64,000 bases of DNA from CALGSZ01 sp042408955. GTDB lineage: Bacteria > Chloroflexota > Chloroflexia > Thermomicrobiales > UBA6265. The position numbers and the translations under genes are program-made. How positions within the stretch are numbered: the stretch's first letter is position 1; each line of letters opens with the position of its first letter. The stretch lies in assembly GCA_042408955.1 (NCBI GenBank), contig JBHOQQ010000087.1, forward strand, positions 8,976-72,975. The letters are read 5' to 3'. This document shows, in pieces, positions 43,397 through 51,765 of this stretch. A model generated the notes under the pieces. It saw only the letters and a program-made list of their open reading frames with translations, was not told where the DNA came from and did not search any database.

Positions 43397-44494
43397 TCAG
43401 GCAAGCCTGCCGTCTGCGACCGGCTCAAGATCAAGCGCCCGGCCCTCCTGCGCCGATTGCTGCGCCTTGAGCATGATGTCGAGTACGTGCAACGCGTGCT
43501 CCGCGGTCAAGATCGGCGCCTCTTCGTCTCGCAGCACGGCCACGAAATGCGCCGGTCCGCTACCGATCAAGTGATCGGAGGACGGCGCCGGCGATGGTGG
43601 CGGACAGACCTCGTTCTGCCATCCTTTGTCAAGCAAGAAGAGGTCGACTGGGCCGTTCGCCTCATACCAGCGCTCCATGGCGATGGACACCGTTCCGTGG
43701 GGGCCATAGACCTCCATGGCGGGCGCCTTGCTCCGTGGCACCGCAAAGCTGGAAAGAACCTGCGCGAACCGGTTTTCACCAAAATCGAGGTGCACGAGCA
43801 TCACATCGTTCGACTCGACGCGAATCGTTTGCCCCGCCAGTCGCTCAATGAGCACCGTTCGCTCCGGGATGGCGATGCCCCCGAACGCCTCAACCCGGCG
43901 CGCTGGGCCAAGCAAGCCGGTGATGGCGTGGAGCACGTAGACACCTGTATCTAGGAGCGGGCCGACGCTTTTCGAGTAAAACACCGCAGGATCCCCGGTG
44001 TACTCAAGCCAGGCCGCCGGCCCCAGATTCGCCATCTGGCCCGTTGCCAGGTGCGGCCGGCCGATCCGCCCGGCGGCAAGCTCCTGCTTGAGCCAGCGAA
44101 ATCGCCCGGTCGCCATCACGGCCGGCGCACAGAGGAGGTAGCGACCTAACCGCTTGGCCTGCGCGATCAGCGCTTTCCCCTCCTCAACCGTCGAGGCAAG
44201 CGGCTTTTCGGAAAACACATGGAGACCGGCGTCCAGCGCCCGCGTCGTGGTGGCATAATGCAGCGGCGCTGGCGTCAGGTTGAACACCCCATCCATGTCC
44301 CGGTGCTGCAGGAAGTCGTCGTACGAGGTGTACGCCATGGCTCCCGGAAAGAGGGAGGCCGCTCGCTCCGCGCGCTCCGGGACGGGGTCGAAGGTAGCAA
44401 CCACGGTTGCCCACTCCGAGACGGCTTGAATCCCTGGGATATATGTGCGAAACGCGACATCTCCACAGCCAATGAGCCCAAAACGGATCGGCAT
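43397..44494 (-). CDS. Gfo/Idh/MocA family oxidoreductase
   Basis: 365-residue NAD(P)-dependent dehydrogenase. Rossmann GLIGCGDV at residues 5-12, catalytic Lys in SEKPLAS (about residue 92), and a substrate-site LLDTGVYVLHAI segment. ATG 44494 has GGGAG about 5 nt upstream. The gene closes the minus-strand operon of the Opp/Dpp-type transporter and LacI regulator, with 92 bp between it and the ATPase gene, so it probably acts on a sugar derived from the imported compound. It is a different subfamily from the enzyme at 31.7-32.8 kb; overall identity outside the NAD motif looks low by eye. Confidence 0.87.
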   Translation of the reverse strand: MPIRFGLIGCGDVAFRTYIPGIQAVSEWATVVATFDPVPERAERAASLFPGAMAYTSYDDFLQHRDMDGVFNLTPAPLHYATTTRALDAGLHVFSEKPLASTVEEGKALIAQAKRLGRYLLCAPAVMATGRFRWLKQELAAGRIGRPHLATGQMANLGPAAWLEYTGDPAVFYSKSVGPLLDTGVYVLHAITGLLGPARRVEAFGGIAIPERTVLIERLAGQTIRVESNDVMLVHLDFGENRFAQVLSSFAVPRSKAPAMEVYGPHGTVSIAMERWYEANGPVDLFLLDKGWQNEVCPPPSPAPSSDHLIGSGPAHFVAVLRDEEAPILTAEHALHVLDIMLKAQQSAQEGRALDLEPVADGRLA

Positions 44495-44586
44495 CCTCAC
44501 TCCCTTCCCCTGTGTTTGCTTCACCCCAGGTCAGCAGGCGCACGAAGGCTCTGCCGCTGGATATCGACGACTGGCCACTCAGGCCA

Positions 44587-45477
44587 TCACGGCTGACCGA
44601 GGAGCGTGCTGGTCGATGCTGCTGGCGCCACACCATCGGCTCGTGGCACGGCCATAGCCCCTGCTTCAGCCTTGGCTCCCCACCCATGCAACCGCGGCAC
44701 GTCCGCCATCAATAGCCGCGTATAGGGGTGCTGGGGCGCCCCGAGCACGACCTCGACCGGGCCTTGCTCAACAAGCTCCCCTTTATACATGACGAGGATG
44801 CGATCACTCATGTAATACGCCTGGCCGATGTCGTGCGTGATAAACAGAATGGCCATGCGGTAGCGGTCGCGCAGGTCGCGCAGCAGATTGAGGATGGTGA
44901 CGCGCAGCGAGGCATCGAGCATCGAGGTCGATTCGTCCGCGATCAGGACCGCTGGCTCGACCATCAGGGCGCGAGCGATCATCACCCGCTGCAATTGGCC
45001 ACCAGACAACTGGTGCGGCCACTTTGGCAGGACATCATCCGGGTCGAGTCCAACATTGCGCAGCACGCTCGACAACCGCGCCCGCCGTTCCTCATGTGTC
45101 AGATTCGCGCCGTCCATGAGCCCTAGCGTCTTCGTGAGGACGCGCCCGACAGAGTAGAACTGGTTGAAGGAGGCGAAAGGATCTTGAAACACGCCCTGCA
45201 CCCGGCGCCAGTAGGGGCGAAGCGCGCTCGCCCCGCGCAGCCTCGTCACCTCACGCCCCTCGAAAAAGAGCTGGCCAGACGTTGGATCAAGCAGCCGGAG
45301 AAGAAGACGCGCCAGCGTCGATTTGCCACTGCCGCTCTCCCCAACGATGGCGACGATTTCTCCCGGCCGCACCGAGAACGAGACCCGATTGACGGCGTGA
45401 ACGGCCTGCGAACCTTGGCCAAAGATGCGGGTCAGCTCCCGCGCTTCAAGCAGGGCTGCTGATGGTGCGAGACTCAT
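44587..45477 (-). CDS. Opp/Dpp-type ABC transporter ATP-binding protein (DppF-like)
   Basis: 296-residue ATPase. Walker A VGESGSGKSTLARLLLRLL (about residue 45), GVFQDPFASFNQF, signature QLSGGQLQRVMIARAL, Walker B VLIADESTSMLDAS, switch FITHDIGQAYYMS, and the Opp-family HPYTRLLM. The oligopeptide C-terminal cysteine motif is missing, as in many DppF proteins. It overlaps the preceding ATPase gene by 32 bp. Works as heterodimer with the next protein. Confidence 0.9.
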   Translation of the reverse strand: MSLAPSAALLEARELTRIFGQGSQAVHAVNRVSFSVRPGEIVAIVGESGSGKSTLARLLLRLLDPTSGQLFFEGREVTRLRGASALRPYWRRVQGVFQDPFASFNQFYSVGRVLTKTLGLMDGANLTHEERRARLSSVLRNVGLDPDDVLPKWPHQLSGGQLQRVMIARALMVEPAVLIADESTSMLDASLRVTILNLLRDLRDRYRMAILFITHDIGQAYYMSDRILVMYKGELVEQGPVEVVLGAPQHPYTRLLMADVPRLHGWGAKAEAGAMAVPRADGVAPAASTSTLLGQP

Positions 45478-46480
45478 GCGTTACTCCCTGGACCGCCCCC
45501 TGATGTTGCGCGTGCACCCACCAGCACGCGACGAAGCGTCGCTCATCCCCAGTCAGTGGTGGCTCCTGTCGTGCACAGATCTCCATCGCATGCTGGCATC
45601 GAGGGTGGAACCGGCACCCGGATGGCGGCTGCCGCAGATCGGGCGGCGCTCCGGGCAATCCCTCCAGCCGCTGGAAGCGAACGTGCGGCTCGGGAACGAG
45701 TGTCGAGGTGATCAGCGCCCGTGTGTAGGGATGCTCAGGCTGGTCGACGATCTGCCGCGTCGGTCCGATTTCCACAATCTTCCCAGCGTAGAACACCGCG
45801 ATGCGATCGGCAATATTGCTGAGCAGTGGTAAATCATGCGTGATAAAAATGATGCGCGAAATAAACCGCTCGGCCAAAAGGCGCTGCAGCAGGAGGACCA
45901 AGGCCTTCTGAGAGGAAACATCGAGTGCCGATGTTGGCTCATCCGCGATCAGCACCTTCGGGTTGAGCAAGGTCGAGAGCACCGTCACTACACGCTGGCG
46001 CATGCCTCCGCTCAACTGGTGTGGATAGCTGTCGAGCACCCTGGGGGGCAATGCCAACTGTTCCAGCCGTTGCCGCGCCCGGTCCAGCGCCGCGCGCCGT
46101 GTTACGCGGGATTCATGCGCTCGAATCACGTCGAACGCCAAATCACCGATCCGCGCGGTGGGATTGAGCGAGTTCATCGCTCGCTGGGGCAGAAGCGCGA
46201 CCACCTTCCCTCGCCACTCGCGCGGCACCGCGTGGATCGTGGCTGCCGTGACCGTAAAGCTATCGATGCCGAAGCTCCCCGCGTGCATCCGCAGCGTGCG
46301 CGGCGGGATCAGCGCCAGCAGCGAAGCCAGCGTCGATTTGCCACATCCGGACTCACCGACGATCCCGAGCACCTCTCCCTCGCGCACGTCGAACGAAACG
46401 CCATCAACGGCGCGGATCTCATCCCCTGAGGCAGTGCTATACGCGGCGTGCACATCAGCGACCCACATCGGTCCCGTCAT
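45446..46480 (-). CDS. Opp/Dpp-type ABC transporter ATP-binding protein (DppD-like)
   Basis: 344-residue ATPase with Walker A VGESGCGKSTLASLLALIP (about residue 43), QRAMNSLNP Q-loop, signature QLSGGMRQRVVTVL, Walker B VLIADEPTSALDVS, and the C-terminal Opp motif HPYTRALI plus a Cys cluster CRFHPRCQHAMEIC that may carry an iron-sulfur cluster or zinc. ATG 46480 overlaps the stop of the permease gene by four bases. Confidence 0.9.
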   Translation of the reverse strand: MTGPMWVADVHAAYSTASGDEIRAVDGVSFDVREGEVLGIVGESGCGKSTLASLLALIPPRTLRMHAGSFGIDSFTVTAATIHAVPREWRGKVVALLPQRAMNSLNPTARIGDLAFDVIRAHESRVTRRAALDRARQRLEQLALPPRVLDSYPHQLSGGMRQRVVTVLSTLLNPKVLIADEPTSALDVSSQKALVLLLQRLLAERFISRIIFITHDLPLLSNIADRIAVFYAGKIVEIGPTRQIVDQPEHPYTRALITSTLVPEPHVRFQRLEGLPGAPPDLRQPPSGCRFHPRCQHAMEICARQEPPLTGDERRFVACWWVHAQHQGAVQGVTHESRTISSPA

Positions 46481-47388
46481 CTCCTCCGCAATCGCGGATT
46501 GAAGATCTCATCCATGCTCGACTGCAGCAGCAAGAGGGAGAAGGCGATAATGGTCAGCAGGACGGTCGGTGGAACGAACGCCCACCAGGCCCCGGTCCGC
46601 ACTGATTCCCACCGCAGCGACCAGTGGAGCATGATCCCGAGGGAAATTGTGCTGTCGCCTGGGCCGAGTCCCAGTAAGCTCAGCGCCGCCTCTTGCAGAA
46701 TGCCGCTGGCCATCTGCAGGACGAACGCCAGGACCACGTAGGAGAGCATAAAGGGCAGAATTTCCCAGAGGATAAGGGAGAATGTGCCAGCGCCGCAGAT
46801 GCGCGCGATGTCCACATGCTCCCGCGTCCGTAGGCTACTCGTCTGCGCCCGCACCGCCCGAGCGGTCCACGGCCAGCTCGTCACCCCAATGATCAGCGCC
46901 ATGGTCAGGATCGAGCGGTTGCCGACCGCGATCGAAAGGAGGATGAGCACCACGATTGAGGGAATAGTGATAATGACGTTCGTCAAGCCCATCAGGGCTT
47001 CTTCCACGAACCCGCCGCGAAATCCGGCGACCGTGCCCAGCACGACCCCAATCGCGGTCGCGACTGCCCCAGCCAGGCAACCGATGATGAGCGACGTTCG
47101 TGTCCCATACATAAGCTGGGTAAAGACATCGCGACCGAAATTGTCGGTACCAAGCCAGGCATTGCTGGAAGGGGGATCGTAGAGGCCACCGACGATCTTA
47201 AGCGGATTGTCGCGGTTGAGCACGATTGGACCAAGCACCGCAAAGGCGACAATGACGCCAAGGAGACCAACGCTGAAACGGAAGCGCCCACCAGGAACAG
47301 CTAAGCCAAGACGCAACCTCGTGAGCCGCCCGCTCACCTGCGTCGATGTCCACCGCTCATGCTGCTCATGAGGGACGGCCGCGGTCAT
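46477..47388 (-). CDS. Opp/Dpp-type ABC transporter permease (DppC-like)
   Basis: 303-residue permease. Basic/polar N-terminal tail, helix 1 FSVGLLGVIVAFAVLGPIVL, then LGTDNFGRDVFTQLMYGTRTSLIIG, the DppC hallmark, and C-terminal GPGDSTISLGIMLHWS. ATG 47388 has AGGAGC 5 nt upstream and follows the DppB gene by 8 bp. Confidence 0.9.
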   Translation of the reverse strand: MTAAVPHEQHERWTSTQVSGRLTRLRLGLAVPGGRFRFSVGLLGVIVAFAVLGPIVLNRDNPLKIVGGLYDPPSSNAWLGTDNFGRDVFTQLMYGTRTSLIIGCLAGAVATAIGVVLGTVAGFRGGFVEEALMGLTNVIITIPSIVVLILLSIAVGNRSILTMALIIGVTSWPWTARAVRAQTSSLRTREHVDIARICGAGTFSLILWEILPFMLSYVVLAFVLQMASGILQEAALSLLGLGPGDSTISLGIMLHWSLRWESVRTGAWWAFVPPTVLLTIIAFSLLLLQSSMDEIFNPRLRRR

Positions 47389-47396
47389 GGCTGCTC

Positions 47397-48407
47397 CTAT
47401 CGCTCACCGGCTTGGGCTGCCCGAATCCTCGGGTCGATCAGGCCATAGGCGATATCGACGAGAAAGTTCGAAAGCAGAACCATAATCAAGACGATCAACG
47501 TCACTCCCTGAATGACGGGATAGTCGTTTTGGCGAATGGCGCTAAAGAGCACCGTGCCGATCCCGGGATAGGAGAAGACCACCTCGGTGATCAACGCGCC
47601 GCCGGCCAGCACGCCGATGGACAGTGCCAATCCAGTCACCTGGGGCAACATGGCGTTGCGAAATACATAGCCGACGACGCGGCGGTCGGGCACGCCCAAG
47701 CTGCGCGCGAAGCCCACATAGTCGCTGCCAAGTTCGTAGATCGCCATCGAGCGCATGCCGACCGCCTGGCCGCCAATGAAGATGAGCACGAGGGAAAGGA
47801 ACGGCAGCCAGTAGTGGTGCAGCGCGTCTTGGAAGAATGCCCAACTCCAGTCGGGTGAGCGGTTATAGGAGTAGCCGCCGCTCGAGGGAAATATTGACCA
47901 GTGCACCGTCAGGCCGTAGAGCAGCAGAATGGCCAGGCAGTAATAGGGTACGGCGGAGACGAAGAGCGAGATCACGAACGCGCCGCGGTCGAACCAGCCG
48001 CCCCGGTAGGCAGCTAGCGCTCCCAGGATATTCCCGATCGTCCATCCCACCAGAATCGCTGGCAATTGAAGCGCAATCGTCCACGGCAGCGCATCGGCGA
48101 TCAAGCCACTGACCGGCGCCGGGTAGATCGCAAATGACGTGCCAAGATCGCCACGCGCCAGATTGCCAAGGTAGGTAAGAAATTGCTTCCACGCCGGCTG
48201 ATCGAGTTGAAATTCGCGGACAAACGTTTCATGAACGCGCTGAAGCGCGCGCGCCTCGGTGCCACCGGCAGCGAGCCTGGCGACGATCGCGTCGACCGGA
48301 TTGCCGGGGATCAGGCGAGGCAGGAAGAAATTCGCGGCCAGCGCAGCGACAAACGCCAGCGAAAACCAGATGGTTTTCAGGAGGAGGTAGCGCTGAAATT
48401 TCGTCAT
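47397..48407 (-). CDS. Opp/Dpp-type ABC transporter permease (DppB-like)
   Basis: 336-residue permease with N-terminal helix FSLAFVAALAANFFLPRLIPGNPVDAI (DppB-type PGNP), the NYLGNLARGDLGTSF-like loop, GQAVGMRSMAIYELGSDYVGFARSLGVPDRRVVGYVFRNAMLP coupling region, and VVFSYPGIGTVLFSAIRQNDYPVIQG. ATG 48407 is chosen with GGAG 6 nt before it; the GTG at 48419 overlaps that site. It follows the binding protein after a hairpin. Confidence 0.9.
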   Translation of the reverse strand: MTKFQRYLLLKTIWFSLAFVAALAANFFLPRLIPGNPVDAIVARLAAGGTEARALQRVHETFVREFQLDQPAWKQFLTYLGNLARGDLGTSFAIYPAPVSGLIADALPWTIALQLPAILVGWTIGNILGALAAYRGGWFDRGAFVISLFVSAVPYYCLAILLLYGLTVHWSIFPSSGGYSYNRSPDWSWAFFQDALHHYWLPFLSLVLIFIGGQAVGMRSMAIYELGSDYVGFARSLGVPDRRVVGYVFRNAMLPQVTGLALSIGVLAGGALITEVVFSYPGIGTVLFSAIRQNDYPVIQGVTLIVLIMVLLSNFLVDIAYGLIDPRIRAAQAGER

Positions 48408-48547
48408 CACCGACTCCACGCGGCCGGGGCAACCTTGCCCAATGTGCCATTCTCTGCTGAGAGAACAGCTTGCGATCGACGCGGCTCTGAGTCTTTACAA
48501 AGTTTAGCGCATCGCCCCGGCAGGAGCGACACGTGCGCAGAAGGGAG

Positions 48548-48575
48548 GAGGGTGACCGCCATGGCGGCCACCCTC
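48548..48575 (-). promoter_or_regulatory. Intercistronic hairpin after Opp/Dpp binding-protein gene
   Basis: GAGGGTG..CCGCC pairs with GGCGG..CACCCTC (48548-48575) with one internal A-C mismatch and a four-base loop. It lies 10 bp after the binding-protein stop. No U-run follows on the minus strand. Confidence 0.6.
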
Positions 48576-48585
48576 GCGCCCGGCG

Positions 48586-50343
48586 TTATCCCTTCGGCTT
48601 CAGGCTGTACAGAATCTTGATGCCAGCTCCTTGCTGCTGCGGCGGTCCCGTTGGGTTGTCCGCGTTCGGGAACCCGGTCCAGTGCGTCTCGTTGTATTCG
48701 TAGAACTCATCCGGCCGGTACATGAGCGGAATCGCTGGCACGTCCTGCATAAAGATCGCGTCCAGCTCTTGGTAGAGCTCGATCTGCCCGGCTTCGTCCG
48801 CTTGCGCGGCCTGATCGAGCAGGGGACCGACCGCGTCGTTCTTGTAGCGGTTGAAATTCCAGAACGCGGGCTGGCCGAGTTCGGGCACGCCCCGGTTGTC
48901 CAGCACATCGCGGAAGCGGCGCCATGGCCCGGCGGCGCTGATCCCGGCGACGAACCAGAGCGCGAGATCGAAGTCGCCCGCCTGGTTGCGTGTCGTCACC
49001 ACTGGAGCCTCGGGGAAGTCGGTCTTGACATCGAAGCCGACCTCGCGCGCACCTTGCGCCACGAGCTCGATTGCCGTCTGCCAGTCGGTCCACCCATAGG
49101 GACAGTGTGCCGTGAAGGGCCCCAGCCGGGTGCCGTCCGGCAGCACATAGACATCGCCGTCCTTCTTGGCGCCAACTTCCTGCTCCAGAATCGCCTTGGC
49201 CTTTTCTGGATCGTAGGTCCAGCCCTTCTGAGCGACGAGATCGGCATTGAAGAACTTCTTCTCGCCGCCTTCCGGGATGATCAGGCTGGAATAGGCGGGA
49301 ATTGAATAGCGGGACATCGCCGTGGCCGCGATCTGCTGATAGTTGATCGAATAGGCCAGCGCGCGCCGAACTCGCGGATCGTCGAGCGGCTTGCGATTGA
49401 CATTGACGAACAACAGCGGAATCGAGCCCGGCAGATGATACGGCTCATTCTTGAACCAGGTGCCAACTGGTTGTCCCTTTTGTTCCCAAAGCTGCCAGAT
49501 TTGCGGGAGGAACGTCTGCGAAAGATCAATGTCGCCCTGGGAGAAGGCCAGGTTCGCGTTATCGTTGCTGTCGAAGATGGGATGAATGATGTACTTCGGC
49601 GCAGGCATGCCGAGCACTTGCGCGCCCCAGTAATTGTCGTCGCGGACGAGAGCGACGCGCTCGGTAGACGCATCGAGCACCTTGTACGGGCCGGAGCCCA
49701 CCGGCTCGACATCAATGATGTCGATGAGCGCCTCACCGGAGGTCTCGCGCTGCTCCCAGATGTGCTTGGGTAGGATGTAGTCCTCGCACAGGTGATGCTT
49801 GACCATGCCGGGGTTGAGCCGGTCGGGGTTCAGCTTAATCGTGACGGTGTGATCGTCGGTGGCTTCGACGCTGGCGACGTAGTCCCAGAGGTCGCTGTAG
49901 TAAATACCATCGTGACGCTTGGGTAGCTCGTAGGAGTAGACGACATCGGCAGAGGTCAGCGGCGTGCCGTCGGAAAACTTCGCCTCTGGCCGGAGCTTGA
50001 CCACCACGGTCTGCGGATCTGGCCACTGCATCTCTTGGGCGAGCAGTGGCTCCGTCTCACCGGTGAGGAGGTTGAAAGCGAAGAGGGTTTCGTAGATATG
50101 CTGGCTATCGGGACCGGCAGGCCAGGCACGGTTGGGATTGAGGGGGTTGAACGTATTGGGCGGACCCCACTGCCAGCCGGCCACGTAGAGCGTCTCGGTC
50201 CGCAGCATCTCTTGTGCCCGTGCCGTTACCGGACCAAGCCGTGTGGACCAGTGGGTTCCCACCGCAATGGCGCCAAGTGCACCGGCCCGCCCGAGAAATG
50301 CGCGCCGGCTGTGTGGACCGAAAAGGGATGTTGGGGAAGACAT
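48586..50343 (-). CDS. Opp/Dpp-type ABC transporter substrate-binding protein, Tat-exported
   Basis: 585-residue SBP_bac_5-type binding protein. Leader with twin-arginine SRRAFLGRAGALG (about residues 12-24). The mature protein shows the family sequence KLRPEAKFSDGTPLTSADVVYSYELPKR, VGSGPYKVLD, LFVNVNRKPLDDPRVRRALAYSIN. ATG 50343 with AAGGAG 11 nt upstream. Although this family is named for peptides, several members from thermophiles bind cello- and manno-oligosaccharides; the LacI gene 96 bp upstream and the oxidoreductase downstream favour a carbohydrate here (inference). Confidence 0.9.
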   Translation of the reverse strand: MSSPTSLFGPHSRRAFLGRAGALGAIAVGTHWSTRLGPVTARAQEMLRTETLYVAGWQWGPPNTFNPLNPNRAWPAGPDSQHIYETLFAFNLLTGETEPLLAQEMQWPDPQTVVVKLRPEAKFSDGTPLTSADVVYSYELPKRHDGIYYSDLWDYVASVEATDDHTVTIKLNPDRLNPGMVKHHLCEDYILPKHIWEQRETSGEALIDIIDVEPVGSGPYKVLDASTERVALVRDDNYWGAQVLGMPAPKYIIHPIFDSNDNANLAFSQGDIDLSQTFLPQIWQLWEQKGQPVGTWFKNEPYHLPGSIPLLFVNVNRKPLDDPRVRRALAYSINYQQIAATAMSRYSIPAYSSLIIPEGGEKKFFNADLVAQKGWTYDPEKAKAILEQEVGAKKDGDVYVLPDGTRLGPFTAHCPYGWTDWQTAIELVAQGAREVGFDVKTDFPEAPVVTTRNQAGDFDLALWFVAGISAAGPWRRFRDVLDNRGVPELGQPAFWNFNRYKNDAVGPLLDQAAQADEAGQIELYQELDAIFMQDVPAIPLMYRPDEFYEYNETHWTGFPNADNPTGPPQQQGAGIKILYSLKPKG

Positions 50344-50439
50344 CGTTGTTTCCACTCCTTGCCGTTGCCGACTCGCGGCCCGATTCATCCCTGTCGCCTG
50401 AAAAGCGGCGACCCCTGTGTGCGAAGCAAGCCCTGGCGC

Positions 50440-51525
50440 TTACGCCAGCGCGGCTTCGACCGGCGACGCACTCGGTGCAGCACCTCCTTTCTGTTCATCC
50501 GAATGCACCGGCATGCAGCCACAGGACTGCCGCACCACCAGATGGGTCGGCAACACGCGCTGCAAGGGCGCACGTTCCGGATACTCCATCAGTTCCAGCA
50601 GCGCGAGCACGGCTTCTCGCCCTGCCTCCACGATCGGCTGAACAACCGTCGACAGCACCGGCCGGGAAACCAGCGTCTCCTCCAGACCATCAAAGCCGAC
50701 AATGGCCACGTCGTCTGGCACGCACAGGTTGGCATCGCGCAGTGCTTGGAGAGCGCCTGAGGCCATGGCATCGCTGGCGACAAACACTCCATCCGGTGGG
50801 CCGCCCGGGGCCGCCAGCAATTGCTGCATGGCCTGATAGCCGCCGCGCCGGGTGAAATCGCTCGCCACGGTCAGCGCCGGCTCGGGCAGGAAGCCGGCCT
50901 CTTGCAAGGCGGTGACGTAGCCGGCGTAGCGGTCGATCGAGGCGATCATATTGCGCGGACCGGTGATGATCCCGATGCGCCGGCGACCGTGCCCGAGCAG
51001 ATGCGTCACCGCCGCATGGGCACCGCCGCGGTTATCCACATCTACGAAGCTGACCTGATGCTGCGGATGGCGGCCCACCAGCACAAAGGGAAACCCGTCA
51101 TCCTGAAGGCGAGTGATGATCGGATCCTCCACCACACTGGATGCAATGATGACGCCGTCCACGTGGCGCCCGCGGATGACGCGCTGGTAGACGCGATCGG
51201 AGGTTGCGCCGCCCTCGGTCGTTTCCATCATCAGGGCGACGTTGTGATCCGCCTCGTTGCAGGCCTGCACCACTCCCTCGATCAGGACAGGGAAGAAGGG
51301 ATCGCGAAAGAGCTTGCCGACGGCATGAGGGATCAGCAAGCCAAGGATGCGCGTCCGCCGGGAGGCGAGGGAGCGCGCCGCCGCGTTCGGGTGATAGTTC
51401 TGGGCGCGAATAACAGCTTCGACCCGCTGCCGTGCGGCTGGGCTGACCCGGGGGTCACCATTGACTACCCGTGACACGGTCGAGCGCGAGACACCCGCGA
51501 GCCGAGCGATCTCTTCGAGCCTCAT
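50440..51525 (-). CDS. LacI family transcriptional repressor, CebR/CelR-like operator
   Basis: 361-residue repressor. N-terminal helix-turn-helix LEEIARLAGVSRSTVSRVVNGDPRVSPAARQRV with the hinge helix NAAARSLASRRT; C-terminal sugar-binding core (GLLIPHAV.. to DGLEETLVSRPVLSTVVQP) and a Cys-containing tail (RQSCGCMPVHS). ATG 51525 has GGAGG 5 nt upstream; the frame continues upstream through the promoter and operator but those codons are not translated in my model. A perfect LacI-type operator lies directly at its own promoter, so it should repress itself and probably the downstream transporter operon. Confidence 0.92.
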   Translation of the reverse strand: MRLEEIARLAGVSRSTVSRVVNGDPRVSPAARQRVEAVIRAQNYHPNAAARSLASRRTRILGLLIPHAVGKLFRDPFFPVLIEGVVQACNEADHNVALMMETTEGGATSDRVYQRVIRGRHVDGVIIASSVVEDPIITRLQDDGFPFVLVGRHPQHQVSFVDVDNRGGAHAAVTHLLGHGRRRIGIITGPRNMIASIDRYAGYVTALQEAGFLPEPALTVASDFTRRGGYQAMQQLLAAPGGPPDGVFVASDAMASGALQALRDANLCVPDDVAIVGFDGLEETLVSRPVLSTVVQPIVEAGREAVLALLELMEYPERAPLQRVLPTHLVVRQSCGCMPVHSDEQKGGAAPSASPVEAALA

Positions 51526-51581
51526 GCCGCCTCCTCGCAGGGACGATCCGCAACCGGCCAGAACGATGCCCTTGCGATTTG

Positions 51582-51595
51582 TGGGAGCGCTCCCA
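51582..51595. promoter_or_regulatory. CebR-type operator TGGGAGCGCTCCCA
   Basis: A perfect 14-bp palindrome, TGGGAGCGCTCCCA. It equals the operator known for the LacI-family cellobiose regulators CebR (Streptomyces) and CelR (Thermobifida). It lies 13-26 bp downstream of the lacI -10 hexamer and 57 bp upstream of the lacI start codon. It can block transcription of the regulator gene and, by looping or proximity, the divergent sugar-transport operon. Confidence 0.8.
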
Positions 51596-51607
51596 AGCGA
51601 TAGTTTA

Positions 51608-51635
51608 ACGATAGCACGGACTGTCCGGCTGTCAA
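51608..51635 (-). promoter_or_regulatory. Promoter TTGACA-16-TATCGT of the LacI gene
   Basis: Minus strand: TTGACA (51630-51635), 16-bp spacer, TATCGT (51608-51613). The operator overlaps the early transcribed region. Confidence 0.6.
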
Positions 51636-51651
51636 GTGGGCGCAGAGCTGC

Positions 51652-51681
51652 TTGACACACGTCGCCGGCGCACGTCACAAT
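51652..51681 (+). promoter_or_regulatory. Promoter TTGACA-18-CACAAT of the CUT1 operon
   Basis: Plus strand: TTGACA (51652-51657), 18-bp spacer, CACAAT (51676-51681). Predicted start near 51688, about 78 nt upstream of the binding-protein ATG. The back-to-back arrangement places both -35 elements 16 bp apart. Confidence 0.5.
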
Positions 51682-51765
51682 GGCTACCCCATTGAGTGAG
51701 GGAAGCGCGTCAGCGGCACAAATGGCCTGTTTGCTGGATGGTTCGCTCAACGCGGGAGGCTAGCG

